A stretch of 64,000 bases of DNA from Chloranthus sessilifolius (lineage: Eukaryota; Streptophyta; Magnoliopsida; Chloranthales; Chloranthaceae): NCBI GenBank assembly GCA_021018995.1, contig CM037593.1:42731810-42795809 (forward strand). The letters are read 5' to 3'. Below, one piece after another: positions 1-11,568 of the stretch. Positions within the stretch are counted from its first letter, which is position 1. The number at the start of each line of letters is the position of its first letter. The notes under the pieces were generated by a model. That model had not been told where the DNA came from. It saw nothing but the letters and a program-made list of their open reading frames with translations, and searched no databases. A program made the translations under genes and the position numbers.

Positions 1-90
1 GATGCTTCGACGTCGAGTGCGGGCGCTCGTGGCAGTGACGGTGCTCAGCCCGATGTTGGTACTGATCCTCCTAGTGATGAGGAGTCTTGA
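1..90 (+). pseudogene. 3' end of a retroelement ORF
   Basis: The first 30 codons of the window are open in frame 1 and end at TGA (88-90). The peptide is Ser/Gly/Asp/Pro-rich with an acidic end (DEES). It lies about 460 bases before a polypurine tract and LTR, where the other LTR elements in this window carry their 3' accessory ORF, and it resembles the acidic C-termini of those ORFs (near 20640 and 51500). I infer it is the tail of such an accessory ORF. The rest lies outside the window, so the family is not shown. Confidence 0.45.
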
Positions 91-540
91 GGGTTCTTTC
101 CATTTATGAAATGTGTATTTATGGGTGTATTTTGGGGCGGGTTCGACGAATTTTTTTTTTTTTTGAAACATGTAAATGTTTAAAACAGGTACTTGGGACT
201 GGTGTCCTTTTTGAATAATTGTGGCATGGCTGCCACTCACTGCTAATTCCTTACTTTTGTTGCTATATATGTATTTTGTATGTTCATGTGGATTATACTT
301 CGTGGTCTATCTTCTTGTGAGTATTCTCTGTATTGATGGTGTGGTTGTTGGTTTGCAGCTGAGCTTCTTGCAGGATGTGTGTTTACACAGTTATATTATA
401 TACAATGTGTGTGTATACGTGTCGGTTCATTCTTGTGAACCTCTATTGTAGTCCATCGCTATGTTGTATGGGGGCACTCCCGTCCCAGTGTGTGTGGGGG
501 GGAAGGTCCCTAAGTATAATTTTCGCGGACGAAAATTCCC
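91..540 (+). other. 3' untranslated internal region of gypsy element
   Basis: T-rich sequence without a convincing ORF. Its end has the usual gypsy signature (a GGACGAAAATT-like stretch, 527-540) immediately before the polypurine tract. No other function is visible. Confidence 0.5.
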
Positions 541-553
541 AAGGAGGGGAGAA
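541..553 (+). promoter_or_regulatory. Polypurine tract (plus-strand primer)
   Basis: AAGGAGGGGAGAA abuts a TGTAATGTCCC LTR start at 554. This is the expected primer site for plus-strand DNA synthesis in a Ty3/gypsy element. Confidence 0.8.
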
Positions 554-1140
554 TGTAATGTCCCAAAATTTTCATACTTAATAGTGTACCTCGAGATGCG
601 AACCAATTGGTCAAGTGTTTGACCGGGTCAACATTGACTCGGTTGACTTAGTTGAATGTATAGAGGTGATGGAGTTAAGAGGAACAAGGGTGATTGGTAG
701 GATGTGTGAGTACATACACTTAATTAATTGTATGTGCTTTACACCAAATTGTAAGAACTTGGATTATAAAGAAAGAGGGGAAAGAGAAGTTATTTCTCTT
801 TGGTTGAGTGGTTGAGAGGAGTTAAGAGAGAGAGAGAGAGTAAATGGATGAGTGATTTGTTGTGAAATGAAGAGGGAAGAAATTAATACAAATCATTGAT
901 CTTGGCTCGCAAAGTCTAACGAATCGAGCTCGGGATCGAGGAGAGATTTAGGTTGGAGGGTTTGGGGAAACCCTAGTGAAGGAGTTCCAACTGATCGATT
1001 GGGGTAAGAATCTCAAACCTGTGTTTTGATTTAATCTATTAGCTAGAGAAACTAGAATTTGTTGTGTATTATTTAAATGTATGATTAATAGGAGAGATGA
1101 TGAAGAGATGAGAAGAAGGGTGTTAGATCTAGAATTGGGT

Positions 1141-1565
1141 GAAACCGATTGAACGAAATTAAATTTCATTCAATCAATTTTGAACAAAGAAAGGATAGGG
1201 AAGAGAGCAAAAAGGGTTCTGAGGGGAATCGTTTGAACGAATTGTGACATCGTTCGATCGATTTGAACTCTGAAGAAAACCGATCGATCGATTTGAAATC
1301 GTTCAATCGAATGGTTGGAACCTGTGTGAATGAATTTAAAATCGTTCAATCGATTTTGTTAACTGACAAAGGCATGTTAAAATGACTAGTGGTGGGATCG
1401 ATCGTACGAAATAGATTTCATTCGATCGATTTTAAAGTTTCGTTCGATCGATTTAAATTTCGTTCGAACGATTCTAAGAATCGTTCGATCTATTTGAATT
1501 CGTTCGATCAATTTGAAAATCGTTCGATCGATTCTGAAATCGTTCGATCGAATTGGATGAAACTC
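1141..1565 (+). repeat. Palindromic array, core TTCGATCGAA
   Basis: About a dozen imperfect copies of a CGTTCGATCGATTT-type word, spaced roughly 15-30 bases apart, with variants such as TTCAATCGA and TTCGAACGA. The core TTCGATCGAA is its own reverse complement. The array lies inside the predicted LTR intron. Confidence 0.85.
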
Positions 1566-1920
1566 AGTTTTTGTTCAATTTTTGCATCTGAATAGTTGTG
1601 TATTGATGTTAAGCTTATAACCCAATGTTCTTACACTATAGTGATGAAAGATATGTGTTTGGTCTGGTCTAGATCGAACCGAACTTTGTGATGGTAGAGT
1701 GCTAACATGGATTAGAGAATCCGAGTGTGTAAACGCAAGTGAGGTAGGGGAATATCTAAATGAGTACACTTTATTACGAGCATTTACGTAGTGATAGAAT
1801 GATGTTGCATGATCTTTAAACATGGTTTTCATTTATTATTAATGCAATAAGTAGAGAAATGGCAATGGTGTGCGTGTTTACACAAAATTCATGAGAAAAC
1901 TTGTTAAGTAAGAATAAAAT

Positions 1921-2223
1921 CATCCCAGGGATGTAAGAACACATTCGGCATTGCAGAGATGCATCAGATGACGTGACATCCCAGGGATGTATGGTGGATG
2001 TAAAGATCTACGTCAAGAAGTAAACAGTAAACATAATTGCATGGACTGTGAGTTACTATGTATTAGCACAATCACACGGTGAATAATTATATGTATTGCA
2101 CAATTTGATTTAAGGTTCAGAGAATACCCAACCAACGCCGCGGGATAACCGTGACTGACTCGACAGGATATCCGTGACCGGTACTGTGGCTAATCTGTAC
2201 ACCAGCAGACATCCCAGGGATGT
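1921..2223 (+). repeat. Dispersed palindrome ACATCCC-A-GGGATGT
   Basis: The 15-base palindrome occurs complete at 1976-1990 and 2209-2223 and nearly complete at 1921-1934. The related solo LTR has the same word at 40042, 40281 and about 40336, so it is a conserved part of this LTR group. Confidence 0.75.
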
Positions 2224-2604
2224 GTAGTAGTAGTATGCCCGTCGCCTATGAGACAGGGACGAGGACGATTCTATGAAAAATAGTCTGATTAAATGACGAC
2301 GGAGGGTATTCCATCGGGGGACGATGCTATATTGCTCCGGGATTATTTAAGTTAAGATTTAAGTCATGGTCTCAGCCTAGTTTCAACTAAGGGAACTAGT
2401 AGTCATTGTAAAATACATGAGTAGAGTAATAAATGCAGTCAAATTATTTTATCACATTTTAAATTTACTTTTCAAGCAATGACATATCTATGAGTTCATG
2501 TTTTATTCCTGTCATGAAATATATGTTTGTAAGAAGGATATACTTGCTGTGATATTGCCCGTATTGAGCTAGGATGTAGCTCACCCTTTGACTATATGTC
2601 ACAG

Positions 2605-2720
2605 GTGACGATTTAGGAATTGATGATAACTTAGGAGTTGCTACCGGCGAGGGCGATCCCGGAGATTCAGAGCACTTTCCAAGGGAGGAGTCTGAGCCTC
2701 CTCCGAAGAGATTCTTTTAG
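2605..2720 (+). other. Candidate exon in LTR with short acidic ORF
   Basis: After an acceptor-like block (TAGCTCACCCTTTGACTATA then GTCACAG) the sequence is open for 37 codons from 2607 to a TAG at 2718-2720. The first two bases (GT) would complete a split codon. The peptide contains DPGDSEH, then P, EE, EPPP and ends FF-stop. The matching frame in the solo LTR at 39544-39647 contains DPGDSDY, P, DE, EPP and also ends FF-stop. There is no in-frame ATG, so translation is not shown. Coding or exon status is inferred from the similarity and shared phase. Confidence 0.4.
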
Positions 2721-2757
2721 AAGACTTGCTTCACACTTCGATAGTGTTTTGTAAAGA

Positions 2758-2799
<42 letters not shown>

Positions 2800-3126
2800 C
2801 GGCTTGGTACGTCCAGCCTTATTTTTGTAAGAATAAATACATCTGTAATATTCTTTTGTCGAACCATTGAGAATGACCGTAGCCACGGCACTGATGGTTC
2901 GGGTTGGTTCTTTTGTTCATGCGGAGCCATGAAATTAGAACTATCTTTTGGATTGGTGTTTTGGATTGGCGTATAGTAGAATTGGAGATTTATTTTGCAT
3001 CAATTTCTTGTGCTTTCATATTGTGAATGGGATGTACCAAATGTTCTGCACATACATTATGGGGTACGGCCTCAATGGCTGTGCCGATGGCACAGGTTTC
3101 AGGGTGCCGAAATCTGGGCTGTCATA

Positions 3127-3429
3127 GAAAGTCTCATTCTTCAATTCGAATCCTTGAACAATAGCATGTACAAGCTGCCCGGATTGCATAATGGATTCGC
3201 TAATCAACCACAAATGTCGGAAACAACTTGACAAGAGGAGGAGCTCTTTCTTAGCACTACTTAGTTGACGGTACTATCGGGCCAGTTTTTAACAGTTTAT
3301 TACACTTTTAATGGATTGCTTATCATCCGCATCGACTTTCCATTTCCCTTTCCCCATTCTTTTTGCCATTTTCTTTTTATATTTAAATCCGGACTGAAAA
3401 ACAGAAATAAAAAGATTTTCAGATGTTAG
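3127..3429. other. Unassigned sequence between LTR and MULE array
   Basis: No ORF, terminal inverted repeat or simple repeat was recognised. It may hold the left edge of the MULE. Confidence 0.3.
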
Positions 3430-4500
3430 ATGATTAATACAAGATCGATATAAGTCACTATAATATATTAAAAGACTTATGTGAGAACATTAAATGACTG
3501 ATATTATATAATAATAACTGATGTCATACAGTACATGACTGATATCAGACTCATTGTTAGCATTGAACTATATTACGAGTAATTACAAAATACTATAAAT
3601 TACTGATGTGAGCACAATAGAGGACTGATATGATATAATAATGTACTCATGTGAGATAATACAGGACTGATATCAGACTCATTGTCAGCATTAAACTAAG
3701 TACTGATGTGAGAACAATAGAGGACTGATATCATATCATAAAGTACTGATGTGAGCACAATAGATAACTGATATCATACAATAATGTACTGAGGTCAGAC
3801 AGTACATATCTGATATCAGACTCATTGTCAGCATTGACCTATATTATGTGTAATTATAAAATAATATAAAGTACTGATGTAAGCACAATAGAGGACTGAT
3901 AGCAGACAATAACGTACTGATATCAGACAATAATGTACTGATGCCAATAGTACATGACTGATATCAGACTCATTGTCAGCATTAAACTATATTATGAGCA
4001 ATTATAAAATAATATAAATAGGACAATAAGGTACTCATGTGAGACAGTACACGACTCATCTCAGACTCATTATCAGCAGTAAACTACATTCGGACCTGCA
4101 TGGGTAATCTTAATCTACAAAGTTCTGATATGAGGATATTAAGGGACTGATATCAGACAATAAAGTCGTTATGTGAGACAGTACATGACTGCTATCAGAC
4201 TCATTTTAAGCTTTAAATTATATTCTGAACTATATGAGTAAAATACTATAAAGTACTGATGTGTGAACATTAGAGGATTGAAATAAGACAATAAGATACT
4301 CATGTGAGACAGTACATGACTCATATCAGACTCATTATCAGCATTGAACTACGTTCAGACCTGCATGGATAATCTTAATCTATAAAGTTCTGATATGAGG
4401 ACATTAAGGGATTGATATCAGACAATAAAGTCGTTATGTGAGACAGTACATGACTGCTATCATACTCATTTTAAGCTTTAAATTACATTCTGAACTACAT
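3430..4500. repeat. Left MULE-flanking array, units about 100-150 bp
   Basis: Diverged tandem units share phrases such as GTACTGATGTGAGCACAATAG, GACTGATATCAGACTCATTG and CAGCATTAAACTA. The word CTGATATCAG is a perfect palindrome and recurs in most units. The array precedes the transposase relic and has a counterpart with different but similar words (TGACTGATCTCATTGAC, TGACTCACATGAGTCA) on the other side. Confidence 0.8.
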
Positions 4501-5475
4501 GAGTAAAGTTATCCGATTCACATATATTACACATCATAGATCCACTTATATTACACATCAGAGAAGAAGAACAATAGATTATTCAATAACATAACAAAGT
4601 ACGATGGTCGTACAATGAGAAGCTGTACATTATCCAATGATATACTTGTTATAATATTTTTAACATTCTTCATCACATTTCTCATTCAGTACCCTACTTA
4701 TTACGACAAGTTTGCCACTTATCGAAATTCATAATTTCTTTCTATACTTTTTTGCTCTTAGTCCTCGACAATACTAACGATTGTGTCCCTCGTCAACTTT
4801 TTAGCCATTCTCAATTTACTTTTAAAGACCCCTGGATATCTGAAACCAAATTCACCTTAAGTCATATGAGTGAGTAAGAATAGGAAGAGCTGATGACATT
4901 GTAAGAACTGGTATGAGAGAATAGAGTGCCTCTGTCAGACAATAAAGAACTTATATCAGACTTAAAATTAAAATTTAAACTTCATTTATCCATTGCATGA
5001 GTAAACTTCAAGAATTAAATATATATTGAAGGACCGATACAAGACATATTAAGCAATTTAAATAAAACATAAGAGAACCGCTTAGAAAGTTGGTTGGACT
5101 AATATAAGCTGTAAACATTCCAACGAATGGCACATTTATTAGACATCTGAGATAAAGGAAAAATAGTGGATCATCCATATGAATAACAAGATATATTAGC
5201 TACAGTCCAATGACTGATACAAGACTCATAGAAGCTGTACATTACAATCCGATGTACTTATTACAATGTTTTATACATTTCTCGCCATTTTTGAGATTGA
5301 ACACTACCTATTAAAAGAAGTATCTCACTCGAAAAAATTTATTATTTTGTTTTATGTTGTTTTGACTGTGGTCCTTCACAAGTTAACCGATTGTGTCCCT
5401 CCTGCTTACAAGTTGTACAATACATTCTCCGTTTCTTTTCAAGTACGAATTTCAACCTTCTTTTCAGTGGTCGAC
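4501..5475. other. AT-rich MULE noncoding segment
   Basis: Contains scattered degenerate copies of the TGATA-CAGAC words but no protein signature. It lies between the left array and the 3' end of the transposase relic and is probably part of the same element. Confidence 0.4.
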
Positions 5476-7298
5476 CTAAGGGGTTCCTGCAGTGAGGTGG
5501 GTGAACAAGTAGATGAACATGCTTGACGTGCCATTGAGATCGTCTAGAGTCGGTTTGATTACCTTACTATATGTCTCACAATATCTTGGAGATGTATACC
5601 ATTCCTCACAATATACCAACGAATCTGCATTACTCCAACGAATGATAGCCATGGCATGGATACAAAGGAGGCCCAGAATATCAAAACAATGACAAGAACA
5701 TGACCTCTTATCTAAATATACATTGTACTTAAATGCCGACATTGATACCTCAAAAACATTGAGTGATGATGGAAGAACTTGACAAAACCTAGCTGCTTCG
5801 TCAGCCTCTTCCAAGATATCGGATGCGTATGGGGTTAAACCCTTCGACATCTTCGGACCTTTTATAGCTCTATCATGAAAAAGTTGGGCAACTTTCTTCC
5901 TCATTGCTTTAATAAGGGCTATTATTGGTAGATCTTTAGCATGAACTAGGATTTTGTTCAAGCACTCAAACATATTTATAGTCAGAAGATCGTATTTACG
6001 ACCAGGGAAGAGCGCTCTAGACCACCTCCATGGTTCATTCTGTCGAAGATATTTTACACCAACAGGGCTCACACCCTCAAGTTTCGTCATTAACTCATCA
6101 AGTTCTTTTACGGTATATGCCCGAGCAATAGGCTAGAGTTGACTCTACAAAGTCAGATTCCTAAACTTCTTCCTAAAGTTCTTGGCAATGTGAAAAAAGT
6201 AAAAACTATGAGTGGCATTGGGAAATGCTTTTATAATTGTTGATCTAATTGCATCCGCACAGTCTGAAATTATGACAATTGCTCTATCATCATCCATGAT
6301 CGCTTCTCAAAGAGATCGAAGAAACCATTCTCAAGCATCTTTTGTTTCACCATCAACTACAGCAAAAGCAATGGGGAACAAACCGTTGTTGCCATCGATG
6401 GCTATCGCAATTAGCATCGGACAGAAAAATTTACCTTTTGAGTGTGTTCCGTCAATCGAAATTATGAGCCTCAACGTTCTTCTATATGCATCGATAGAGG
6501 GACTGAATGCCCAAAAAAATCTAAGGAATGAGTCATCATACGAACATTGTAGTTTCGTGAAGGCGTCGGGATCAGATCTACATAATTCTTTAATATATAA
6601 AGGGAGATTAGCATAAGACGACTCCCAACCGTCCCTAATGTTAGCCAACACTATCTCTTTCGCCTTCCACACTTTACTATAACTTATTATAACCCTCCAA
6701 TTTATTTGGATTTCAGAGATAATTTTGGCAAGCGCATAATCAGTAGCGTCATTCAATATATTCATAATTTTAGAAGCTACCCAATCACTTGAGGCTTGTC
6801 GATGATCTCCCTTTTTTTGCATAGCTACACTAAGTGTACCGTGCTTATGTTCGAGATTCATTATTTTAATTACGAAAGAATCGCCACCAATGTTGTCCCT
6901 ACTAGCGCGAATACACCATGGACAAATATTGTCCGCACATCTAGCAACGACAATCCTCTTAGTTGTCTTTCTTGGTTGCAATTGAAAGTTTTTCAGCACA
7001 ACATTATTCTTCAAGACAGTGATAAATTCTTCTCGAGAAGAAAAAGTTTTTTCGACAGTCAAAGATGTATTTCCAATCTTATCAAATCTCGGCTTCCTTG
7101 CGGAACTCTCTCCTTCTAAGTTATCATCTTCAATTTCGAAGTTTGCATCTTTTAATTTATTCCCAATAATTCGTCCCTGAAATCTCACTCCAACTGAATA
7201 ACTCGAGTCACTATCTAAGCCCGTATATTCAATAATCTCATCATCTCCTGATAGTTCCTCGATATTATAATTCTGTGTACTAACTAAACTGGAAACCT
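5476..7298 (-). pseudogene. Mutator-like (MULE) transposase, broken by in-frame stops
   Basis: Read from about 7298 down to 5476 there is one continuous frame. In order it encodes an acidic linker; a MuDR-type DNA-binding domain with a zinc cluster (CADNICPWC plus the histidines of LEHKH) near 7056-6844; the MULE catalytic core with first Asp in SIDGTHSKG (about 6452), second Asp in ISDCAD (about 6263) and Glu in FECLN (about 5966); and a SWIM zinc finger (CSCHC...CIHA) at 5703-5648. The DDE triad is therefore present. The frame is interrupted by TGA at 6331 and 6307 and by TAG at 6145 and 6133, with another TAG near 7300, and I see no frameshift. MULE transposases cut and insert Mutator-type elements in the nucleus. 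This copy is inactive unless the stops are bypassed. Confidence 0.85.
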
Positions 7299-8113
7299 AT
7301 GTCTTCGATGGCAGAGCACTCTCGTTCCTTCAAGTAAAACAGATATACAAGGTGTCACTCATACGTGAGATATGACTATATTATTACACATCATTATGCA
7401 CAAACTCAATTCATAGTCACCTCTGAATTGGCGAAAAAAATTTCACCGAATTTGAGTCTTCATATACTTTCCCCTCTTTAATTACTTTTTCCTCCACACA
7501 AGTATTGGGGAGGGGATGTAGAAATAGACGTGAATGCTCGAAACTGTAAAATTACTCATAAGTATCAATCAAAGGATGTGAGTCCTCATTAATGAAACTT
7601 GTCCTTTTTCGAAGGAAATGGGAGACCAACCCACCTAAAATTGGTACTCCGTTCATGCTTTTCTTCAACAACAGGGGTGAAAAACTAAACCATAACCATT
7701 GCGAAAGGTTGAGTACTATGTGTATAAAAAAATAATTGCAAATCATATAAAAAATTATATAAAATTCTCACTGTCGTGGGTCGGATTGATAGCACGATCG
7801 GTGAGTTTGATGGGCTCTTGAATTAGGAAATATGCGGTCATGAGCAATTCTACGATCGAAAGCATACCAGTATATATTAGTCAACTTATTGATAATTTCT
7901 TAATTAATATTAAATAAAAGCTCAAACATATAACTTCATCGATTTACCTAAATGTCTTTATTTCCTCCCATTTTTTCACTGTTTCTAAGTAGAGGTTGTG
8001 TCGTTCATTACATCCAATACCTTTACTTCGTGAGTCGTCTAGTTTCTCACTATCAAATAAGCAACATATAGCATGGAATGTTGACTACTAAATAATTTTA
8101 ATTTTATTTACTT
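7299..8113 (-). other. Probable intron or decayed linker of MULE gene
   Basis: AT-rich sequence with many stops in all frames, between the N-terminal MULE segment (8114-8442) and the DNA-binding/catalytic segment. It may be an intron; exact splice sites are not clear. Confidence 0.35.
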
Positions 8114-8442
8114 TTAATCTACTAGCACATACCTCCCTAGCATTCCTGTCTCTAGACTTTCCTTTCTTTTATGCTCGTTGAGCTTTTTTGACTCCATTGT
8201 CTTTTTAATAATATATAGGACAATGTAAGGATAGTCAATAGGGTATAGGGTCATTATGTCATGAAAGTCGCTCTCGTTATCTATGTAAAAAATAATACTC
8301 CCTTCGATAGTCGGGTATCTATATCTAAACCTTAGCTCCATCTGCTCCGATATTAAATTACACAAGTCATACATCTTTCCCATAAATTCGTTATATGTTG
8401 CATCCCAGCTTATCGGTTTCTATTTATATTTTCTATCACTAT
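8114..8442 (-). pseudogene. MULE transposase N-terminal segment
   Basis: Open minus-strand reading of about 100 codons. It begins with a WDATYNEF-like phrase and continues through a region with RYRYP, IDNESDFHDIM and IVLYI. This resembles the N-terminal module that in many plant MULE transposases precedes the MuDR domain (a W-x-x-TY-xx-F start, then DD-D-V-M-like). It lies upstream of the main transposase relic on the same strand, so I read it as the first exon of that gene. The similarity is recognised by eye and is weaker than for the catalytic part. Confidence 0.5.
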
Positions 8443-8779
8443 ATATCATATTATTTCCTTGGACTTTCAATAGCCCATTATAGTGACATACTAGTATATT
8501 GTGTCAGTACTCATAATACACCTGCATGTGAAGCCTACATATATTAATATTTAAGGTATTATCCAACTTTATAAAGATTAAATAGCTCATTATAGTGACA
8601 TATTAGTATAATTGTGTCAGTACCCATAACGTAACTACATGTAAACCCTACATATATAAGGATTATCCAACCCGGATTGGTATGAAGAATAAAACTACGA
8701 ATAATCAATTGGTGATCCTTATATTTTTTTTCATACTTCTATGATGCATCTTATATAAAAGCCAAATAAGAAAATAAAA
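8443..8779. other. AT-rich MULE noncoding segment
   Basis: Contains a short duplicated phrase (ATTATAGTGACATA-TAGTATA-TTGTGTCAGTAC) near 8475 and 8592, but nothing that looks coding. Confidence 0.35.
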
Positions 8780-9640
8780 AAACTCTTAAATCCTAATGTT
8801 TTAAAGAAGATACTGATTGGTACATCACTGTCATTAGTGTATAATATGACTGATCTCATTGACTATCGTGAGCCTTTCATAGACTTATAAGAGTCAGTTA
8901 TGAGACTCAATTATTTAAAATGCATATTAATACTCCACTGTTATCAAACTATAGCATGACTGATCTCATTGGCTATCAGATTTGGATCCTACCCGACTCA
9001 CATGAGTCAACATTGGACTTACAAGAGTCGGTAAATGACTTATAAGAGAATCAGTCATCAAAAATGTTTATTGGTACATCACTGTTATCAGACTATAACT
9101 TGACTGCTGTCATTGACTATCAGATTTAGAGCCTACATGGCTCATGTGAGTCACCCTTTGACTTATAATAGTCAGAAAATGACTCTTATGTGACCTAGCA
9201 ATGTGAGATCCACATTGGTACATCACTATTATTATTGTATAATATGACTGATCTCATTGACTATCAGATTTGAATCTTACATGACTCACATAAGTCATCC
9301 TTGGACTTATAAGAGTCATTAAATGACTCATACAAGACTCAGTAATGAAAAATCTTTATTTGTTAGTGCTCTGATGAGTATAACATGACTTTATCGGGAC
9401 TGATTATCAGTTTTGGAGCCTGCAGGATTCACATGAGTCTTCCATGGACTTATAAGAGTTATTTAATGACTCATATTAGGCCCAGTCATGTAAAATGCAT
9501 ATTAATACGTAATTGTTATCAGTCTATAACATGTCTGATCTCATTGACTTTCAGATTTGAATCCTACAGGACTCACATGAGTCATCCTTGGACTTATAAG
9601 AGTCAGTATATGACTCATAAATACCCAGTCATACAATAAT
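8780..9640. repeat. Right MULE-flanking array, about 140 bp units
   Basis: Six or so diverged units carry the order: TTGGTACATCACTGTTATCA, TATAACATGACTGATCTCAT, TGACTATCAGATTTG, CTACATGACTCACATGAGTC, GACTTATAAGAGTCA. Several of these words are near-palindromes (TGACTCACATGAGTCA, GACTTATAAGAGTC). It is on the other side of the transposase from the 3430-4500 array. Confidence 0.8.
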
Positions 9641-9777
9641 AAATAAATCTTTTAACTATTTTTCCAATGATCAAGAAGAAAGAAAATTAATGGAAATACA
9701 AAAAAACATTCTTGTCATTTATAAACATCTATTTTACCTAATTAAAACAACATTCTTCTCATTTAAACTGAATAAAA
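9641..9777. other. AT-rich spacer
   Basis: No feature recognised. Confidence 0.3.
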
Positions 9778-10105
9778 TGACAAATAATGATCGCATTTGT
9801 ACTAATTTTTAGGGTAAAACTCTACTTCAATTTTAACTCACAAAAATCATAACTTTAAACCATAAAGATTAGAGTTTAACGAAAAGGGAAAAAAAAAATC
9901 AACTCCATCTGCAAAATGGAGAAGACGAAGAGTGATAAACTTAAAAAAATGATAAAATAATGTCCGTATTTATACTGATTTAGGGTAAAACTCTACTTCA
10001 ATTCCAACTTACACAAATCATAACTTCAAACCCTAAAGATTAGAGTTTAACGAAAAGGAAAAAAAAAAACTTCACCAGCAAAATGGAGAAGACGGAGAGT
10101 GAAAG
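9778..10105 (+). repeat. Tandem duplication, unit about 165 bp
   Basis: Two adjacent copies (about 9778-9935 and 9950-10105) share TAGGGTAAAACTCTACTTCA, ATAACTT-AAACC-TAAAGATT, AGAGTTTAACGAAAAGG and GCAAAATGGAGAAGACG. They differ mainly by small indels in the A-runs. Confidence 0.8.
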
Positions 10106-10764
10106 GGAGACTGAGAGTCCACCTCTGCAATGGCCGACGACAATCTTTTCTCTTCAACGGTGACGAGAATCGGTGGAGTTTGCGAATGCCTTAGCTTAGC
10201 AGGCCGATGGGTTTAAAATGAAGAGGAAAAAAATGAATGCCCGCCGCTTCATTTTCTTTCTTTTTAAACGAAGGGCATTTTCATTATTTTCATTGTCTTT
10301 AAGTAATGGCATTTTCGGCATTTCCTCTTTTTTAATTACTGGAAATTTTCTCCGTTTATTATGCATGTGTTCATTCCTTTTGAAGTTAAAACCCTCAAAC
10401 TGAAAAGTTTGAGGGTCTTAGACCCTGCTAGGTCGTTTCTTGAAGTTGGGACCCCGGTGGGTAAATAACTTGTTAAAAGAATTTAAGAGAATTGCTGGGT
10501 AGGACCTATTAATGACCTTTTAAGGACCCAATAAGTGACTTAATAAGGACCATAAAAAGTGACTTAATTAGCCATGTGATCAATTAAGGGGTTTGAACCT
10601 GGCTTGTAAGGTCAAATTGTGCTCTCTTGTGTCTGGATTGATATTCAATCAAAATGTCTCATATCTGTGTTCTTTTCTTCTTATTATTAGGTTTTCTTCA
10701 TCCTTTATCACAACAGGTCTATAAATGTTTAGAAAACAAAAACATAAACTCAAAACAATATGGA
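10106..10764. other. Unassigned region, possible MULE right edge
   Basis: Contains GGGCATTTTC-like phrases (around 10270 and 10310) that are common near plant DNA-transposon ends, and a hairpin at 10391-10416. I found no matching inverted copy near 3127-3430, so the MULE boundary is not proven. Confidence 0.3.
10391..10416. other. Perfect hairpin, 11 bp stem with GAAA loop
   Basis: ACCCTCAAACT and AGTTTGAGGGT are exact reverse complements around GAAA. There is no T-run that would suggest a terminator, and the context is noncoding. Confidence 0.6.
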
Positions 10765-10792
10765 ATATATATATATATATATATATATATAT
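10765..10792. repeat. (TA)n microsatellite
   Basis: Uninterrupted AT dinucleotides directly left of the MITE at 10793, which probably inserted within the run. Confidence 0.9.
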
Positions 10793-11171
10793 GGAAAAGG
10801 TGTCTGTCCTCCATGGGAGGACAGTCACCGTCCTCCAAGCTTTCACGTGGAGCTCCACGTGGCACCCAAAATATTATTTCGATGCCACGTGGAGCTCGGG
10901 TGTATTGGTTAGATCATCTTTAAAAAAATAAAATAATTGAAACTCATCTCCACCGTGTATTTTTTGAACCGTGAAATGTGGACCAATGAAACCTGTCAAA
11001 CTTTGACTTGTGGGTTTAAAAAGTTTTTTTTTTAATTTATTTTTTAAATATTGATCTAAACCTTCTACCAGTGCTCCACGTGGCACCCAAACAGTGTTTT
11101 GGGTGCCACGTAAAGCTCCATGAGTATCTTGGAGGACGGTCACCGTCCTCCATTGGAGGACCTAACCGGCT

Positions 11172-11174
<3 letters not shown>
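10793..11174. mobile_element. MITE with 47 bp terminal inverted repeats, inserted in (TA)n
   Basis: The first 47 bases (from GGAAAAGG) and the reverse complement of the last 47 (ending GGCTCCC) align without gaps. About 37 positions are identical, including GTCCTCCA and ACCGTCCTCCAAG. Total length is 382 bp with no ORF. TA repeats lie directly on both sides, so the target duplication is TA or hidden in the repeat. Internal CCACGTGG-CACCC phrases also pair across the element. The superfamily is uncertain; TA targeting would fit a Tc1/mariner-type (Stowaway-like) or TA-preferring MULE-derived MITE. Confidence 0.75.
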
Positions 11175-11245
<71 letters not shown>

Positions 11246-11246
11246 G
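11175..11246. repeat. (TA)n then (GA)n microsatellite
   Basis: TA dinucleotides to about 11220, then GA dinucleotides to about 11246. Confidence 0.9.
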
Positions 11247-11568
11247 CCTGGGACTATACATTCGATTGCAGCCTGGGGGCCTGCACTTAAGCCAGTTGCA
11301 TGCCACGTGGCACCCAATCCAAGGATCGGGTGCCACGTGCATATGCACAAGATTTATTAACGACCGTTTAAAAAGACAAATTATAATAAAATCTTATCTT
11401 ACACCGCTGATTTTGTGGTAACTGGAGATTTTTGGGTGTTAAAGCCCATTTATTTGACCTGTGAATGAAGGCATATTGTTCTAAAAAAAATTCCAAAACT
11501 CTAGAGGGACTACTAAACCCATACCTTACACACACATGTATGAGGTGTGGGTGTATGTGTTTGTGTGC

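Larger units (their letters stand above)
554..3126 (+). repeat. Gypsy LTR (3' LTR), family A
   Basis: Starts TGTAATGTCCC directly after the polypurine tract. The end is placed by comparison with the related minus-strand solo LTR at 39180-41672: both close with a GCCGAAATCTG-GCT-TCA-like block. Here the last dinucleotide reads TA instead of CA. Length is about 2573 bp. Contents in order: TATA-like ATTATAAAG at 763-771, GA run at 821-840, a splice-donor-like GGG|GTAAGA at 1004, a palindrome array, three ACATCCC-A-GGGATGT palindromes, an acceptor-like block at 2577-2604, a short open frame, and a second GA run at 2755-2795. The 5' LTR and coding part lie left of the window. Confidence 0.75.

Noticed and set aside
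2667..3234. ORFs of 72-87 codons at the end of the family A LTR, both strands
   Set aside because: They lie in the LTR end and the GA repeat. Only the same-phase frame at 2607-2720 has support from another LTR.
3127..10440. Long terminal inverted repeats for the MULE
   Set aside because: Comparing 3127-3430 with the reverse complement of 10080-10440 showed no convincing match, so boundaries are left open.
10870..11421. Overlapping ORFs of 89-116 codons with runs of Tyr-Ile and Arg-Glu
   Set aside because: They are translations of (TA)n and (GA)n repeats and of MITE inverted repeats, with no conserved protein.
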